A stretch of 64,000 nucleotides of DNA from Desulfovulcanus ferrireducens (GTDB taxonomy: Bacteria > Desulfobacterota > Desulfovibrionia > Desulfovibrionales > Desulfonatronovibrionaceae), in contig NZ_JAGUQP010000001.1 in NCBI RefSeq assembly GCF_018704065.1, positions 115,275-179,274 on the forward strand. Reading direction: 5' to 3'. This document shows positions 56,858-64,000 of the stretch, one piece after another. Below the pieces are notes generated by a model, which was not told the DNA's origin, ran no database searches, and saw only the letters and a list, made by a program, of their open reading frames with translations. The position numbers and the translations under genes are program-made. Position 1 is the stretch's first letter. Each line of letters opens with the position of its first letter.

Positions 56858-57250
56858 ATGAAAAGACTTACTCCATTACAAGCAATCAGGAAGCAGTGTT
56901 TAAGTTGTATGGGCGGTAGTTATAAATTTGTAGAAGAATGTCAAAATCAAGATTGTTCACTCTTTCCTTATCGTTTAGGTCGTATTGAACCTGGTACAGA
57001 TAGACGGACACTAAAGGCTATCCACAATTATTGTCTTGATTGCTTAGGCAGTGTCAAAGAAGTTAAAGAGTGCCAAGGCAATGAACCTTATCTTGATAAT
57101 GAGCCATGTTTCTTATGGTTGTTCAGACTGGGCACAAATCCAAACATAACTAAAGAGACACGGGAAAAGAGAAGAGCAATTGCTCAAAATCATAAATTTA
57201 AGCCTATGGACAAGCGAGTTTTTGTTCTAGAATGCTCGAAAATGGATTAA
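56858..57250 (+). CDS. Cys-rich zinc-type mobile-element protein with two C4 units
   Basis: The 130 residues contain two copies of one pattern: C14-x2-C17..C28-x4-C33 followed by LFPYRLGR, and C59-x2-C62..C72..C84 followed by LWLFRLG. I recall many prophage and plasmid proteins with one such unit and no known function. Each unit probably binds one zinc. GGGGGAG stands before the ATG. The C-terminal ~35 residues are basic, which would suit nucleic acid binding. Confidence 0.75.
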   Translation: MKRLTPLQAIRKQCLSCMGGSYKFVEECQNQDCSLFPYRLGRIEPGTDRRTLKAIHNYCLDCLGSVKEVKECQGNEPYLDNEPCFLWLFRLGTNPNITKETREKRRAIAQNHKFKPMDKRVFVLECSKMD

Positions 57251-57324
57251 CCTATAGTTTAGGTCATCTAAGTAGATTTTGAAGCAAAATAAAAGCAAAA
57301 AAGGGGGGTTTTATGTTTATTAAG

Positions 57325-57360
57325 GAAACTTCGTTTCTCTATAAAGAGAGGCTTAGTCTC
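57325..57360. repeat. Paired small hairpins (covarying family)
   Basis: GAAAC-TTC-GTTTC at 57325-57337 and GAGGC-TTA-GTCTC at 57348-57360 are linked by TCTATAAAGAG. They belong to the same family as 56636-56648, 60054-60066, 60725-60737, 60746-60759 and 60803-60815. A 41-codon ORF over them (57313-57438) is hydrophobic and less likely. Confidence 0.65.
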
Positions 57361-57600
57361 GCTAAGAATTACCCCTATCTTTTCTATCTCTTCCCTTTCT
57401 TTATCCTTCTTCCCCCTTCTTTATTTGTTTCTTATTAGTAATTATTCCTATTTAGTGTCATTCCTCCCCTTCTGTCATTATTTCATAAGGGATACTATTA
57501 CTTCTGAAATTTTTCATTGTAAATTGACCCAGTTTTTTCATGAAAATTGACCCACCAATGATAAGGAAGCCTCCTATCGTAGAGATAGGAGGGAAGAGAG

Positions 57601-59082
57601 GTGATAAGCATGGAAGACTGGGTAACCATTAGAAATTTGAAGAAAAAACGTCCTGATTTGGGCACGAGGAAAATTGCTGAGTTATTGGGAGTGTCCAGGA
57701 ACACGGTAAGGCGGGCTTTAAGGTCGGACGAGTATCCCGTTTATAAGCGGGAAAGCAAGGTTAATAAAGACCTGGTGCCCTTTTTTGATTTTATTGGAGA
57801 ATCTTATCTTATCAAAAAGCAGAAGATTAGTGTTATTATCAGCAACCTGAGGAGTAAAGGTTTTAAGGGCTCAGATAGCAGTGTTTATAGGTACATTAGA
57901 AACAATTTAAAGGTAGAGAGAGAATTGGGAAAAGCTAGAAGTTTCAAGCCTTATGAGACCTTGCCTGGCGAACAGATGCTTTATGACTGGTCTGAATACA
58001 GTGTTAATCTTGCCGGAAATTTTACCAAGATATATGTGCATATCACCATTCTTGGCCATAGTAGATACAGGACATACAATGCGACACTTTCTATTAAACA
58101 AGCAGACATTCTGGATGTGTTGGAAGAATCTTTTCATGAATTTGGCGGGGTATGTCAGAGAATTCAGGTAGATAATGCCAGAGTATTTGTTGATAACGCT
58201 TCGGTTAACAATTTTAAGTGGAATTTACGTTTTTTGAATTTTTGTGGGTTTTACGGAGTAAAGCCCACCCGCTCTCTTCCTGGCCATCCCTGGAGCAAGG
58301 GAAAAGTAGAGAATCCATTTTATTATCTTGAAAACCATTTTATCAATAACAGACGATTTGATTCCTTTGAGGATTTTTACGACAAGCTGAAAGAATTTCA
58401 ACAGCAAGTAAATAACACTCTCCATAACTCCCTGAATAAAAAACCTTATGAAGCCTATTTGCTAGAAAAAGAGCATCTGTTTGAGTTACCTAAAACGAAA
58501 TATGTTGGTTTTAAAGAAGAATTCCGTAAGGTGACCTCTGATTGTTTGATCTCGTATAATGGCAATCGTTATTCGGTTCCGCATTTATATGCCAGAAGTG
58601 AAGTATGGATAAAGCTTTATAAGGGAATATATCTACACATCTACTCTAAAATCAACAAGTTGATAGCGGTCCACAAACTCGCACCAGGTAAGGGCAAAGT
58701 AATCATAGATAAAAGCCATTATGAAGGATATAATTGCAAAGAATCTCGGGAGACCTTTGCTCTATCCGCAGCAAAATTAAAAAACAGATTTAATGACTAT
58801 AACAGATTAGAAGACTTTATACTCGCTGTAAAATCACAGAAAAGATTAAATCCTGCCTATCATCTTTATCAAATAAGGCGTGTTTTTGAAGACTATTCAA
58901 AAGAAGACTGTATAACCTGTATGGAGGAATGTCTGAAATATAATGTCTTCAATTTTCATTTTGTAAAAGGCTACCTTGCCGATAAGGCGAAAATCAAACT
59001 GGATGTCTGCAATCATTCAATTAATGATGTTGTCTTTCCAAAAGTAAATGTTAAAAGACCATTATCGGAGTATAGCCTATGA
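57601..59082 (+). CDS. istA: IS21 transposase IstA
   Basis: IstA is the DDE transposase of the IS. The 493 residues start at GTG 57601 with AGGAGG eight bases upstream. A helix-turn-helix (GTRKIAELLGVSRNTVRRAL, 21-40) leads into the catalytic core with Asp129 (YDWSEY), Asp191 (IQVDNARV) and Glu237 (WSKGKVENPF). The C-terminus is complete and overlaps istB by four bases (ATGA), the standard IS21 arrangement. Codon use is AT-rich like the element. Confidence 0.94.
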   Translation: MISMEDWVTIRNLKKKRPDLGTRKIAELLGVSRNTVRRALRSDEYPVYKRESKVNKDLVPFFDFIGESYLIKKQKISVIISNLRSKGFKGSDSSVYRYIRNNLKVERELGKARSFKPYETLPGEQMLYDWSEYSVNLAGNFTKIYVHITILGHSRYRTYNATLSIKQADILDVLEESFHEFGGVCQRIQVDNARVFVDNASVNNFKWNLRFLNFCGFYGVKPTRSLPGHPWSKGKVENPFYYLENHFINNRRFDSFEDFYDKLKEFQQQVNNTLHNSLNKKPYEAYLLEKEHLFELPKTKYVGFKEEFRKVTSDCLISYNGNRYSVPHLYARSEVWIKLYKGIYLHIYSKINKLIAVHKLAPGKGKVIIDKSHYEGYNCKESRETFALSAAKLKNRFNDYNRLEDFILAVKSQKRLNPAYHLYQIRRVFEDYSKEDCITCMEECLKYNVFNFHFVKGYLADKAKIKLDVCNHSINDVVFPKVNVKRPLSEYSL

Positions 59083-59843
59083 AACTAGCAACAGACAATA
59101 TCTCCAAAAGTATAAAAGAATATTGTAAACTTCTATCTTTGCCTGTTGTTGCTGACTGTTATGAAACAGAGGCAGAAAATGCTGTCAAAACCAAAAGCTC
59201 TTATCAAGAATATCTGTATAAAGTCCTTCAAAATCAGATAATTGTAAGAATGGACAACTCAATAAACGCAAAGATTAAAAAGGCAAAATTTCCATTTATT
59301 AAAACCATTGAAGAGTTTGATTTCAGTTTTCAGCCCAGTATAGACGAAAAACTTATTCGTGAACTGGCCAATCTGAATTTTCTGAGTCACGCAAAGAATA
59401 TTATCTTTGTGGGGCCTCCTGGCGTAGGAAAAACACATCTGTCTGTAGCTATCGGCATCAAAGTGGCCAAAGCAAGAAAAAGAGTTCTGTTTTTTACCGC
59501 CGAAGAACTTATTAACCAGCTAATATCAGCTGAACTCTCCAAAAAATTGCCAACTTATATTGACTCCTTATCCAGAATAGACCTCTTAATCATAGACGAA
59601 TTGGGCTACCTTGAAATAGGCAAACACGCTGCCTCTCTATTCTTTAAGCTCATTTCAAAAAGGTACGAAAAGACTTCAACCATAGTCACTACTAATAAAC
59701 CCTTTGATGAATGGGGAGATATCTTCGGAGATGAAGTCGTAGCTGCCGCCATCCTTGATAGGCTGCTACACCACTCCTACCCCTTTCTTATTCAGGGTAA
59801 AAGTTACAGAGTGAAAGAGTTATTCGATAAAAAACAAAAATAA
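59079..59843 (+). CDS. istB: IS21 helper ATPase IstB
   Basis: IstB is the AAA+ partner that chooses targets and activates IstA. The 254 residues have Walker A VGPPGVGKTH (111-120), Walker B LLIIDELGY (169-177) and the sensor segment TSTIVTTNKPFDEWG. It starts on ATGA overlapping istA. Both IS genes being intact suggests a recent or still active insertion. Confidence 0.94.
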   Translation: MKLATDNISKSIKEYCKLLSLPVVADCYETEAENAVKTKSSYQEYLYKVLQNQIIVRMDNSINAKIKKAKFPFIKTIEEFDFSFQPSIDEKLIRELANLNFLSHAKNIIFVGPPGVGKTHLSVAIGIKVAKARKRVLFFTAEELINQLISAELSKKLPTYIDSLSRIDLLIIDELGYLEIGKHAASLFFKLISKRYEKTSTIVTTNKPFDEWGDIFGDEVVAAAILDRLLHHSYPFLIQGKSYRVKELFDKKQK

Positions 59844-59920
59844 TTTTTTTTGGTTAAATCTAAAGGTGGGTCAATTTTCGTGAAAAAAACGGGTCAATTT
59901 TCGTGAAAATTGACAACTTC

Positions 59921-60356
59921 AAAACCTTTGGTTTAGTGAAGTAGTGGTATCCCTTTTTTTCGTATTACTATTTTTATTTTATAACGCCAGTTGAGTTAAT
60001 CTTCTAAAAAATTTGTAATACCATTTCATTTCCTCTTTTTGTTTCCTTAAAGAGTGACGAAGTCACGCTATGATTATCTTCTCTCTATTTTTTTGGTACA
60101 AAAATTTGAGACACCATTAAGCTATTCCTTCGCCTGTAACTTCCCCCCATGCCCCTAGTATTTACCTTATAAGCTAAGGCAAGTCTTTAACTCTATTTTA
60201 AAAGGTACTAAAGCCCTTCCTTTTTATTGTCAATTATCAAGATAGGATACACAACAGACAAAGAGTTAGGTAATAAAAATCTTTATCTCTTTTTTTCTTA
60301 TCTATTTTTTTTTGATTAGCTATACGCTAGTATTTAACTATTCATTAAATTAAATC
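59921..60356. other. Gap after IS21, holding the right half of a split terminator
   Basis: TGAAGTAGTGGTATCCC followed by TTTTTTT (59937-59960) is the complement of GGGATACTATTACTTC on the other side of the IS. One small hairpin (GTGAC-GAA-GTCAC, 60054-60066) lies further on. No gene is supported; the remainder is AT-rich. Confidence 0.55.
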
Positions 60357-60402
60357 CTTGACTAAATCTAAAAAAAGTAGTTTATACTAACTCCATAGTG
60401 TA
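60357..60402 (+). promoter_or_regulatory. Promoter and operator-like repeat
   Basis: TTGACT (60357-60362) and TTATAC (60381-60386) are 18 bases apart. An imperfect inverted repeat TTATACTA / TAGTGTAA (60381-60402) covers the -10 box, suitable for a repressor. It drives the 85-residue protein. Confidence 0.5.
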
Positions 60403-60440
60403 AAAGTTAATTTGATAACATTAACATGGGAGGTATTATC

Positions 60441-60698
60441 ATGGAGAATGTATTGCTTATAGTAGAAAGTAAAGAGTTAGAAATCTGGCATGACGTTCAT
60501 TTTTACTTTGAAGAAAATGAGTCTAAGGCATTTTATAAAGAATGGAAGAACATTCAAGATAAAGAAGTTGAAGGAAGGATAAAAGACTTAATCATAAAAG
60601 CTAAAGAATTGATTGGGCTAGCTGAAGAATTATCAAAAGACTTAAAGAATGACGAATTCATCACGCTAAAGAGAAATGAAGTTTTCTTAAGTAAATAA
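60441..60698 (+). CDS. Unrecognised small acidic protein (85 residues)
   Basis: I chose ATG 60441 (MENVLLIVESKE), seven bases after GGGAGG; a longer reading from 60426 would lack such a site. The protein is helical and charged (DKEVEGRIKDLIIKAKEL), with no cysteine or known motif. It has its own promoter with an overlapping inverted repeat and a strong terminator after it, so it is a regulated single-gene unit. Function unknown. Confidence 0.65.
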   Translation: MENVLLIVESKELEIWHDVHFYFEENESKAFYKEWKNIQDKEVEGRIKDLIIKAKELIGLAEELSKDLKNDEFITLKRNEVFLSK

Positions 60699-60724
60699 AA
60701 CTTTTGTCTGGAAATCTTCATAGT

Positions 60725-60815
60725 GAAACGAAGTTTCTCTTTAGCGAGACAATAGTCTCTCTCTTTTAGGTCAGGTAAGAATACCTGGCCTTTTTTATTA
60801 GCGAGACGAAGTCTC
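60725..60815. repeat. Three small hairpins with compensatory stems
   Basis: GAAAC-GAA-GTTTC (60725-60737), GAGAC-AATA-GTCTC (60746-60759) and GAGAC-GAA-GTCTC (60803-60815). The first two are joined by TCTTTAGC. A terminator stands between the second and third. Confidence 0.65.
60768..60796 (+). terminator. Terminator after the 85-residue protein gene
   Basis: AGGTCAGGTA pairs with TACCTGGCCT (one G-T pair) around an AGAA tetraloop and is followed by a T-run. Confidence 0.85.
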
Positions 60816-60835
60816 TCTCTAAATAATTAACTTGC

Positions 60836-60980
60836 TAACTTTCATGGGAAAGTTAACCAGTTTGATTTCATAATAAATAAAACAAAATCAATGTGTTAAA
60901 TGTAAAAATAAGAAAATTTTAAAAATCATTCCTTGACATCTTGTTAAGTTTTAACTACATGAGCTTGGAAACTTAACAAG
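60836..60980 (+). promoter_or_regulatory. Promoter with two inverted repeats before the short recombinase
   Basis: TTGACA (60933-60938) and TACATG (60956-60961) are 17 bases apart. CTTGTTAAGTTT (60940-60951) and AAACTTAACAAG (60969-60980) are a perfect 12-bp inverted repeat covering the core promoter. Upstream, TAACTTTC-ATGG-GAAAGTTA (60836-60855) is another perfect palindrome with a related half-site. They may be operators, or sites bound by the recombinase itself. Confidence 0.6.
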
Positions 60981-60999
60981 TTTACAGGGGAGGGATAAA

Positions 61000-61590
61000 A
61001 TGAGAAAAGGCAATCCTAATCACCCAAAGAAAGGTAGTTCAATCAAGGTAGAACCTATCAGAAACATAAAAGACATTAAGGCTATTAAAAAGCTCTTAGA
61101 AAATAAGCCTAGAGATTATTGTTTATTCACTCTTGGGATAAATACCAATCTCAGAGCTTCAGACTTATTAAGAATTACTGCTGGCCAGGTTAAAGATTTA
61201 AAGCCTGGTGATGAAATAGAGATTAAAGAAAAGAAAACAGGAAAGTTTAGACGTATCACCCTAAATAAGGCTTGTATCAAGGCAATTCAAAAACTGTTAA
61301 AATCAAGACAATATGAAGACCATGAACCATTATTCATAGGTCAAAGAGGGCCATTAACTGTTCCTTCTGTTACAAGACTAGTTAAAAGCTGGTGCAAAGC
61401 AATTAACTTGAAGGGCAATTATGGGAGTCATACGTTGAGAAAGACCTTTGGCTATCAGCAAAGAGTTAGGTTTAATGTTCCTCTTCCTTTACTGATGGAA
61501 ACCTTCAACCACTCCAGCCAAAAGGAAACTTTAAATTACCTTTGTATCCAAGAAGAAGAAATAAAGTCTATTTATGAAAATGAAATTTAA
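61000..61590 (+). CDS. Short tyrosine recombinase (catalytic domain only)
   Basis: The 196 residues consist almost only of the C-terminal catalytic domain. The full set of active-site residues is visible: Arg52 (NLRASDLL), a beta-hairpin Lys (KEKKTGK, about 79), His144-x-x-Arg147 (SHTLRKTFG), His171 (FNHSSQ) and Tyr180 (TLNYL). The core-binding N-terminal domain of XerC/D is missing. Such short recombinases occur in some phages and plasmids where they resolve multimers or invert segments. AGGGGAGGG precedes the ATG. It is the second recombinase of the element. Confidence 0.88.
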   Translation: MRKGNPNHPKKGSSIKVEPIRNIKDIKAIKKLLENKPRDYCLFTLGINTNLRASDLLRITAGQVKDLKPGDEIEIKEKKTGKFRRITLNKACIKAIQKLLKSRQYEDHEPLFIGQRGPLTVPSVTRLVKSWCKAINLKGNYGSHTLRKTFGYQQRVRFNVPLPLLMETFNHSSQKETLNYLCIQEEEIKSIYENEI

Positions 61591-61637
61591 TCAGTTTTAA
61601 ATGCTACAATTTACTAGAACAACTGGAGAAGGTAGCC

Positions 61638-62090
61638 ATGCTTCTAATTACAAAAAACTTGTCAGTACCTAAAGACTTAAGAGGTTTTGCTAAATACTCT
61701 TTTGAGTTTATTGATGAGGTTTCTGACAGACTAGGTGGAATACAGCCCAAGCACCTTATTCCTTTGGGAGAGGCTGATTGGCCAGAGGATGTTAAAAACA
61801 AGATTGCCGAGATATTTAAGAAAATAGGCGTTCCAGACCCTATGAAACAAAAGCTGGTTGAGCCTTATGCTAGGGGATTTAAAGGAAAAGTTGGCAAATC
61901 TAAAGAATATAACTTTGAAGAAGTAAACTGGGAAATTGTTGTTTATTACTTTAAATGGGAAGCCGCTTGTTGGATAGGTGATTATGACGAGGCTGACAGA
62001 ATAAAAGAAGAGTATTATAAAAAAGATTTTGAATATGACCCATTTTGGCACTATGGAGTTTATGGAGACCCTTTTGAAAGTTATTATTAA
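61638..62090 (+). CDS. Unrecognised acidic protein (150 residues)
   Basis: GGAGAAGG stands about six bases before the ATG. The protein is soluble, rich in Asp, Glu, Lys and aromatic residues, and ends DPFWHYGVYGDPFESYY. I see no signal peptide, membrane helix, zinc site or known fold. It follows the short recombinase by 47 bases and may be cotranscribed with it. It is a candidate for the element's accessory function. Confidence 0.6.
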   Translation: MLLITKNLSVPKDLRGFAKYSFEFIDEVSDRLGGIQPKHLIPLGEADWPEDVKNKIAEIFKKIGVPDPMKQKLVEPYARGFKGKVGKSKEYNFEEVNWEIVVYYFKWEAACWIGDYDEADRIKEEYYKKDFEYDPFWHYGVYGDPFESYY

Positions 62091-62220
62091 CGAAAGCTAA
62101 CAATCCTTTATGCTTTAGTAATCAAAGCAATGTTTTTGCCATTTTAATGCGCTAGAATATTTTAAAGTGAAATTTTAATACTTTATAGGCAAAGGCAATT
62201 TTTAAGTATTTTAGGCCAAT

Positions 62221-63798
62221 TTAAAGCGATTTTTTAGCTAAATGAGCAATATGCTTTTCAAGGCCCACCTTCAAAATAACATCTTTTAGTAATATTTCAG
62301 GTTTAAATCTTTTAGCATAGTGTCCCATAGTTATATCTTTAACTGAATGTCCAACAACTTCTTTTAGCTTAGTATCATTAATACCTTTTTGTTTAGCTGT
62401 GTTTATAAATGTATGTCTGAAGCTATGGAATGTTTTATTTTCTTGAATATTCAATTTCTTTCTTAACCTGCCAAACCATTTAGTTATATAGTGGCCATAT
62501 CTTCCTTCTATCTTTCTTAATTCAGGAAATAACCTGTCATGCTTAACTGATTTGATAAAATCAATAAAACCTAGTTCCTTTATTAAAAAAGGATGAATGG
62601 GCACTTTTCTTTCTGAGGCTAAGGTTTTTAATTTTTTCTCACCATTTGAATTTATATCTATAACCCAAATATCATCTATTTTTTTGATGTCCTCTTTGTG
62701 TAGCTGGGCAAGTTCTTCAAGCCTGGCCCCAGTCATTAAGGCTAATATTGGTATCCAATACATATAAGGCTTTCCAAAATTGCCATTAACATAATCTTCA
62801 AAATGGAAGATTTTATATAAATCTTCATCAGTAAAGGGTTGTCTCTTATCTTTTTTGTTTTTTTCTCTTAATTTTAAACCTTTTGCGTAATTTTCTTTCA
62901 TATAACCATGTCTAACTGCATAGTTAAATAAGCTAGATGTATGGTCAAAAATTTTGTTTATTGTTGTAATATGTAGTTTTTCTTCATCTGGAATGTCCAT
63001 TTGTATTATTTCTTTGATTGTTTTATTTTTGTATTTTTTATTTGTTTCTCTCTTTTTTGGTAGTTTAAGCAAAGTCTCTTTAAACTTATTCATTGTACTA
63101 TGGTTGATTTGACTAGCCTTTATATCTCCTAAAACTTCAATCAAAATTTTCAAAATTTTAGGATTTTCTTTTAAACTTCTTTCACACCATGCATTTGTTC
63201 TTTTCTTTTCTGCTACATATTTATCAATCAACTTAGATAGTTTTATACTTTCAAACTCTTCTTGCTGTAAATTATCACTTGAATTAACTAGATTGTTTAA
63301 AAGTGCACCTAATTTAAACAGTAAAGAATTTTCATCAAGACTTACTTCTTCTTCAAGAGCAAATTTTAAAATGTCTTCACCTTTTTTATGAATACATTTT
63401 GCTAAATCTTCCATAGCGTCAGTACGTAAAAAACAATATGTTTCTTCTTCAATGTTATCTAAAGTCTTAATTCTCCTTATTGAAACCCTATATTCTTCGT
63501 CTTCTTCAAGAACTTTTTTAAAATATTTTTTCAAACTTTCATTTATTGTTTTTTTGTTTAATTCTTGATTTCTCAAAAATAAGACTTTCTTGCTTCTCAA
63601 TTCTATGAATAAACGATGAACATAGCTGGCCATCAATCTAGCTCGATGTTTTGCAATAGATAAACTTCCAGTTCTTAAAGAATACCTTAGTTCTGTTTTA
63701 CAGATAATAGGTCTTAAATCCTTAGGAATAACTAAACGGAAGCAATAAGAAGAGCTATTACGGATTAAATAAGAAGGGGATTTGGTAATAGAAGACAT
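62221..63798 (-). CDS. int: Site-specific tyrosine integrase of the element
   Basis: The 525-residue protein has a long N-terminal part (1-190, DUF6538-like opening YLIRNSSSYCFRLVIPKDL), a core-binding domain (about 190-310) and a catalytic domain with Arg359 (TGARLEELAQL), a Lys near 397 (SERKVPIHP), His458-x-x-Arg461 (FHSFRHTF), His484 (VVGHSVKD) and Tyr494 (GHYAKRF). It reads away from the tRNA-Ser, 115 bases from its 3' end, the usual position of the integrase that made the 111-bp att repeats. It appears intact. Confidence 0.92.
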   Translation of the reverse strand: MSSITKSPSYLIRNSSSYCFRLVIPKDLRPIICKTELRYSLRTGSLSIAKHRARLMASYVHRLFIELRSKKVLFLRNQELNKKTINESLKKYFKKVLEEDEEYRVSIRRIKTLDNIEEETYCFLRTDAMEDLAKCIHKKGEDILKFALEEEVSLDENSLLFKLGALLNNLVNSSDNLQQEEFESIKLSKLIDKYVAEKKRTNAWCERSLKENPKILKILIEVLGDIKASQINHSTMNKFKETLLKLPKKRETNKKYKNKTIKEIIQMDIPDEEKLHITTINKIFDHTSSLFNYAVRHGYMKENYAKGLKLREKNKKDKRQPFTDEDLYKIFHFEDYVNGNFGKPYMYWIPILALMTGARLEELAQLHKEDIKKIDDIWVIDINSNGEKKLKTLASERKVPIHPFLIKELGFIDFIKSVKHDRLFPELRKIEGRYGHYITKWFGRLRKKLNIQENKTFHSFRHTFINTAKQKGINDTKLKEVVGHSVKDITMGHYAKRFKPEILLKDVILKVGLEKHIAHLAKKSL

Positions 63799-63884
63799 AT
63801 TTCAGGCTCTTTGAAATTTTAATTTGTGTAAAATTTCTGTGTTGAGCCTGAAATTAGTGTTAGGCTAGGTTATTCGTTGTTGTA

Positions 63885-63995
63885 GTGATTTTCGGGAAAT
63901 TTAAGTAAAAAATGGCGGAGAGGGTGGGATTCGAACCCACGTGCCCTGCCTTCACAGGACAAAGCGATTTCGAGTCGCCCCCGTTACGACCACTT
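63885..63995 (+). repeat. attR, right 111-bp direct repeat
   Basis: It is identical to 54935-55045 and is followed by CGGTA, which continues the tRNA-Ser gene. This end regenerates the tRNA 3' part after integration. Confidence 0.9.
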
Positions 63996-64000
63996 CGGTA
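63913..64000 (-). tRNA. tRNA-Ser(CGA), 5' end cut by the window
   Basis: The complement reads TACCGAAGTGGTCGTAACG in the D-arm, CTCGAAA in the anticodon loop (anticodon CGA for UCG codons), a long class II variable arm, the T-loop TTCGAAT and a coded CCA. Only the acceptor 5' strand is beyond the window. It is the intact host gene used as attachment site. Confidence 0.9.

Larger units (their letters stand above)
57505..59915 (+). mobile_element. IS21-family insertion sequence, 2411 bp
   Basis: Both ends carry two copies of a motif like AAAATTGACCC in inverted orientation (TGTAAATTGACCCAG and TGAAAATTGACCCACC at left, GGTGGGTCAATTTTC and CGGGTCAATTTTCG at right), typical of IS21 multi-repeat ends. 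The 5-bp ACTTC stands directly outside both ends (57500-57504 and 59916-59920). It encodes istA and istB, both intact. Confidence 0.9.
54935..63995. mobile_element. Integrative element in tRNA-Ser(CGA), 8.95 kb
   Basis: Two perfect 111-bp direct repeats, 8950 bases apart, bound this region. The right repeat is the 3' part of a tRNA-Ser gene that continues past the window end; the left repeat is a displaced 3' copy. A 525-residue tyrosine recombinase lies next to the right tRNA, the usual layout of an integrase-driven element. Inside are an HNH endonuclease, a Cys-rich protein, an IS21-type element, a short recombinase and small unknown proteins. The DNA is very AT-rich. No relaxase, type IV secretion, capsid or replication gene is seen, so it is probably a mobilisable or satellite element, or a decayed island. 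Confidence 0.88.

Noticed and set aside
57313..57438. 41-codon hydrophobic ORF that could be a small toxin-like peptide
   Set aside because: Two members of the covarying hairpin family lie within it, so the sequence is better explained as structured non-coding DNA.
54935..63995. CRISPR array or a known defence system in the integrative element
   Set aside because: No regularly spaced repeats, and no Cas, restriction, abortive infection or retron signature in the proteins.

Overview
The window looks like chromosome from a low-GC, Gram-negative, flagellated and piliated bacterium of the Desulfobacterota, probably Desulfovibrionales. The reasons are an RF2 gene with the classical frameshift, lipoprotein N-acylation (lnt), an in-frame UGA selenoprotein, FlhG-like and type IV pilus genes, HypF, and a housekeeping block (pdxJ-acpS-nnr-CBS-tsaE-lysC-cimA) whose order I remember from Desulfovibrio genomes. 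The taxonomic call rests on memory and was not searched.

Layout. 1-8.3 kb (+ strand): corC-like (partial), lnt, prfB, a diguanylate cyclase, an FlhG/MinD-type ATPase, HU, a UshA-like selenoprotein, dapF and dapA, closed by a terminator. 8.4-9.7 kb (-): mgtC-like and pyrR. 10.6-17.3 kb (-): a catabolic unit, hyuA-hyuB-dctP-dctQ-dctM, in which a TRAP transporter probably imports a cyclic amide that an ATP-dependent hydantoinase/oxoprolinase opens. 17.5-20.3 kb (+): hpt, a zinc-ribbon membrane protein, radA. 20.9-29.0 kb (-): rarA, cimA, lysC, tsaE, CBS protein, nnr, acpS, pdxJ. 29.5-39.2 kb (-): two tandem copies of a minor-pilin module (pilX-pilV-pilW), one with fimT and the other with a very large PilY1-like tip protein. 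40.9-54.9 kb: a small membrane protein, uvrA, a methyltransferase, hypF, a GT9 glycosyltransferase with two helical proteins, and a binding-protein/hybrid-kinase pair. 54.9-64.0 kb: an 8.95-kb integrative element in a tRNA-Ser(CGA) gene, bounded by 111-bp perfect direct repeats.

The intergenic DNA carries two families of short non-coding mobile repeats, called here MITE-1 and MITE-2. MITE-1 (about 480 bp full length) has inverted ends resembling AGAGCCTGTGGCC, is largely self-complementary, and carries a nested REP-like hairpin. Five copies are present, two of them shortened. MITE-2 (about 125-130 bp) has three copies; two have clear 7-bp target duplications and the third about 6 bp. One MITE-2 lies inside a MITE-1, and another separates pilW from pilV in one pilin module while the paralogous module keeps the empty site.

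The integrative element carries a large tyrosine recombinase beside the tRNA, a second short tyrosine recombinase behind inverted-repeat operators, an HNH endonuclease, a Cys-rich zinc protein, an IS21-type insertion that split a terminator hairpin, several unknown small proteins, a truncated tRNA-Arg, and seven small hairpins whose stems vary in a compensatory way. No conjugation, capsid or recognised defence genes are visible. Its function is unknown and it is the best candidate here for something undescribed.
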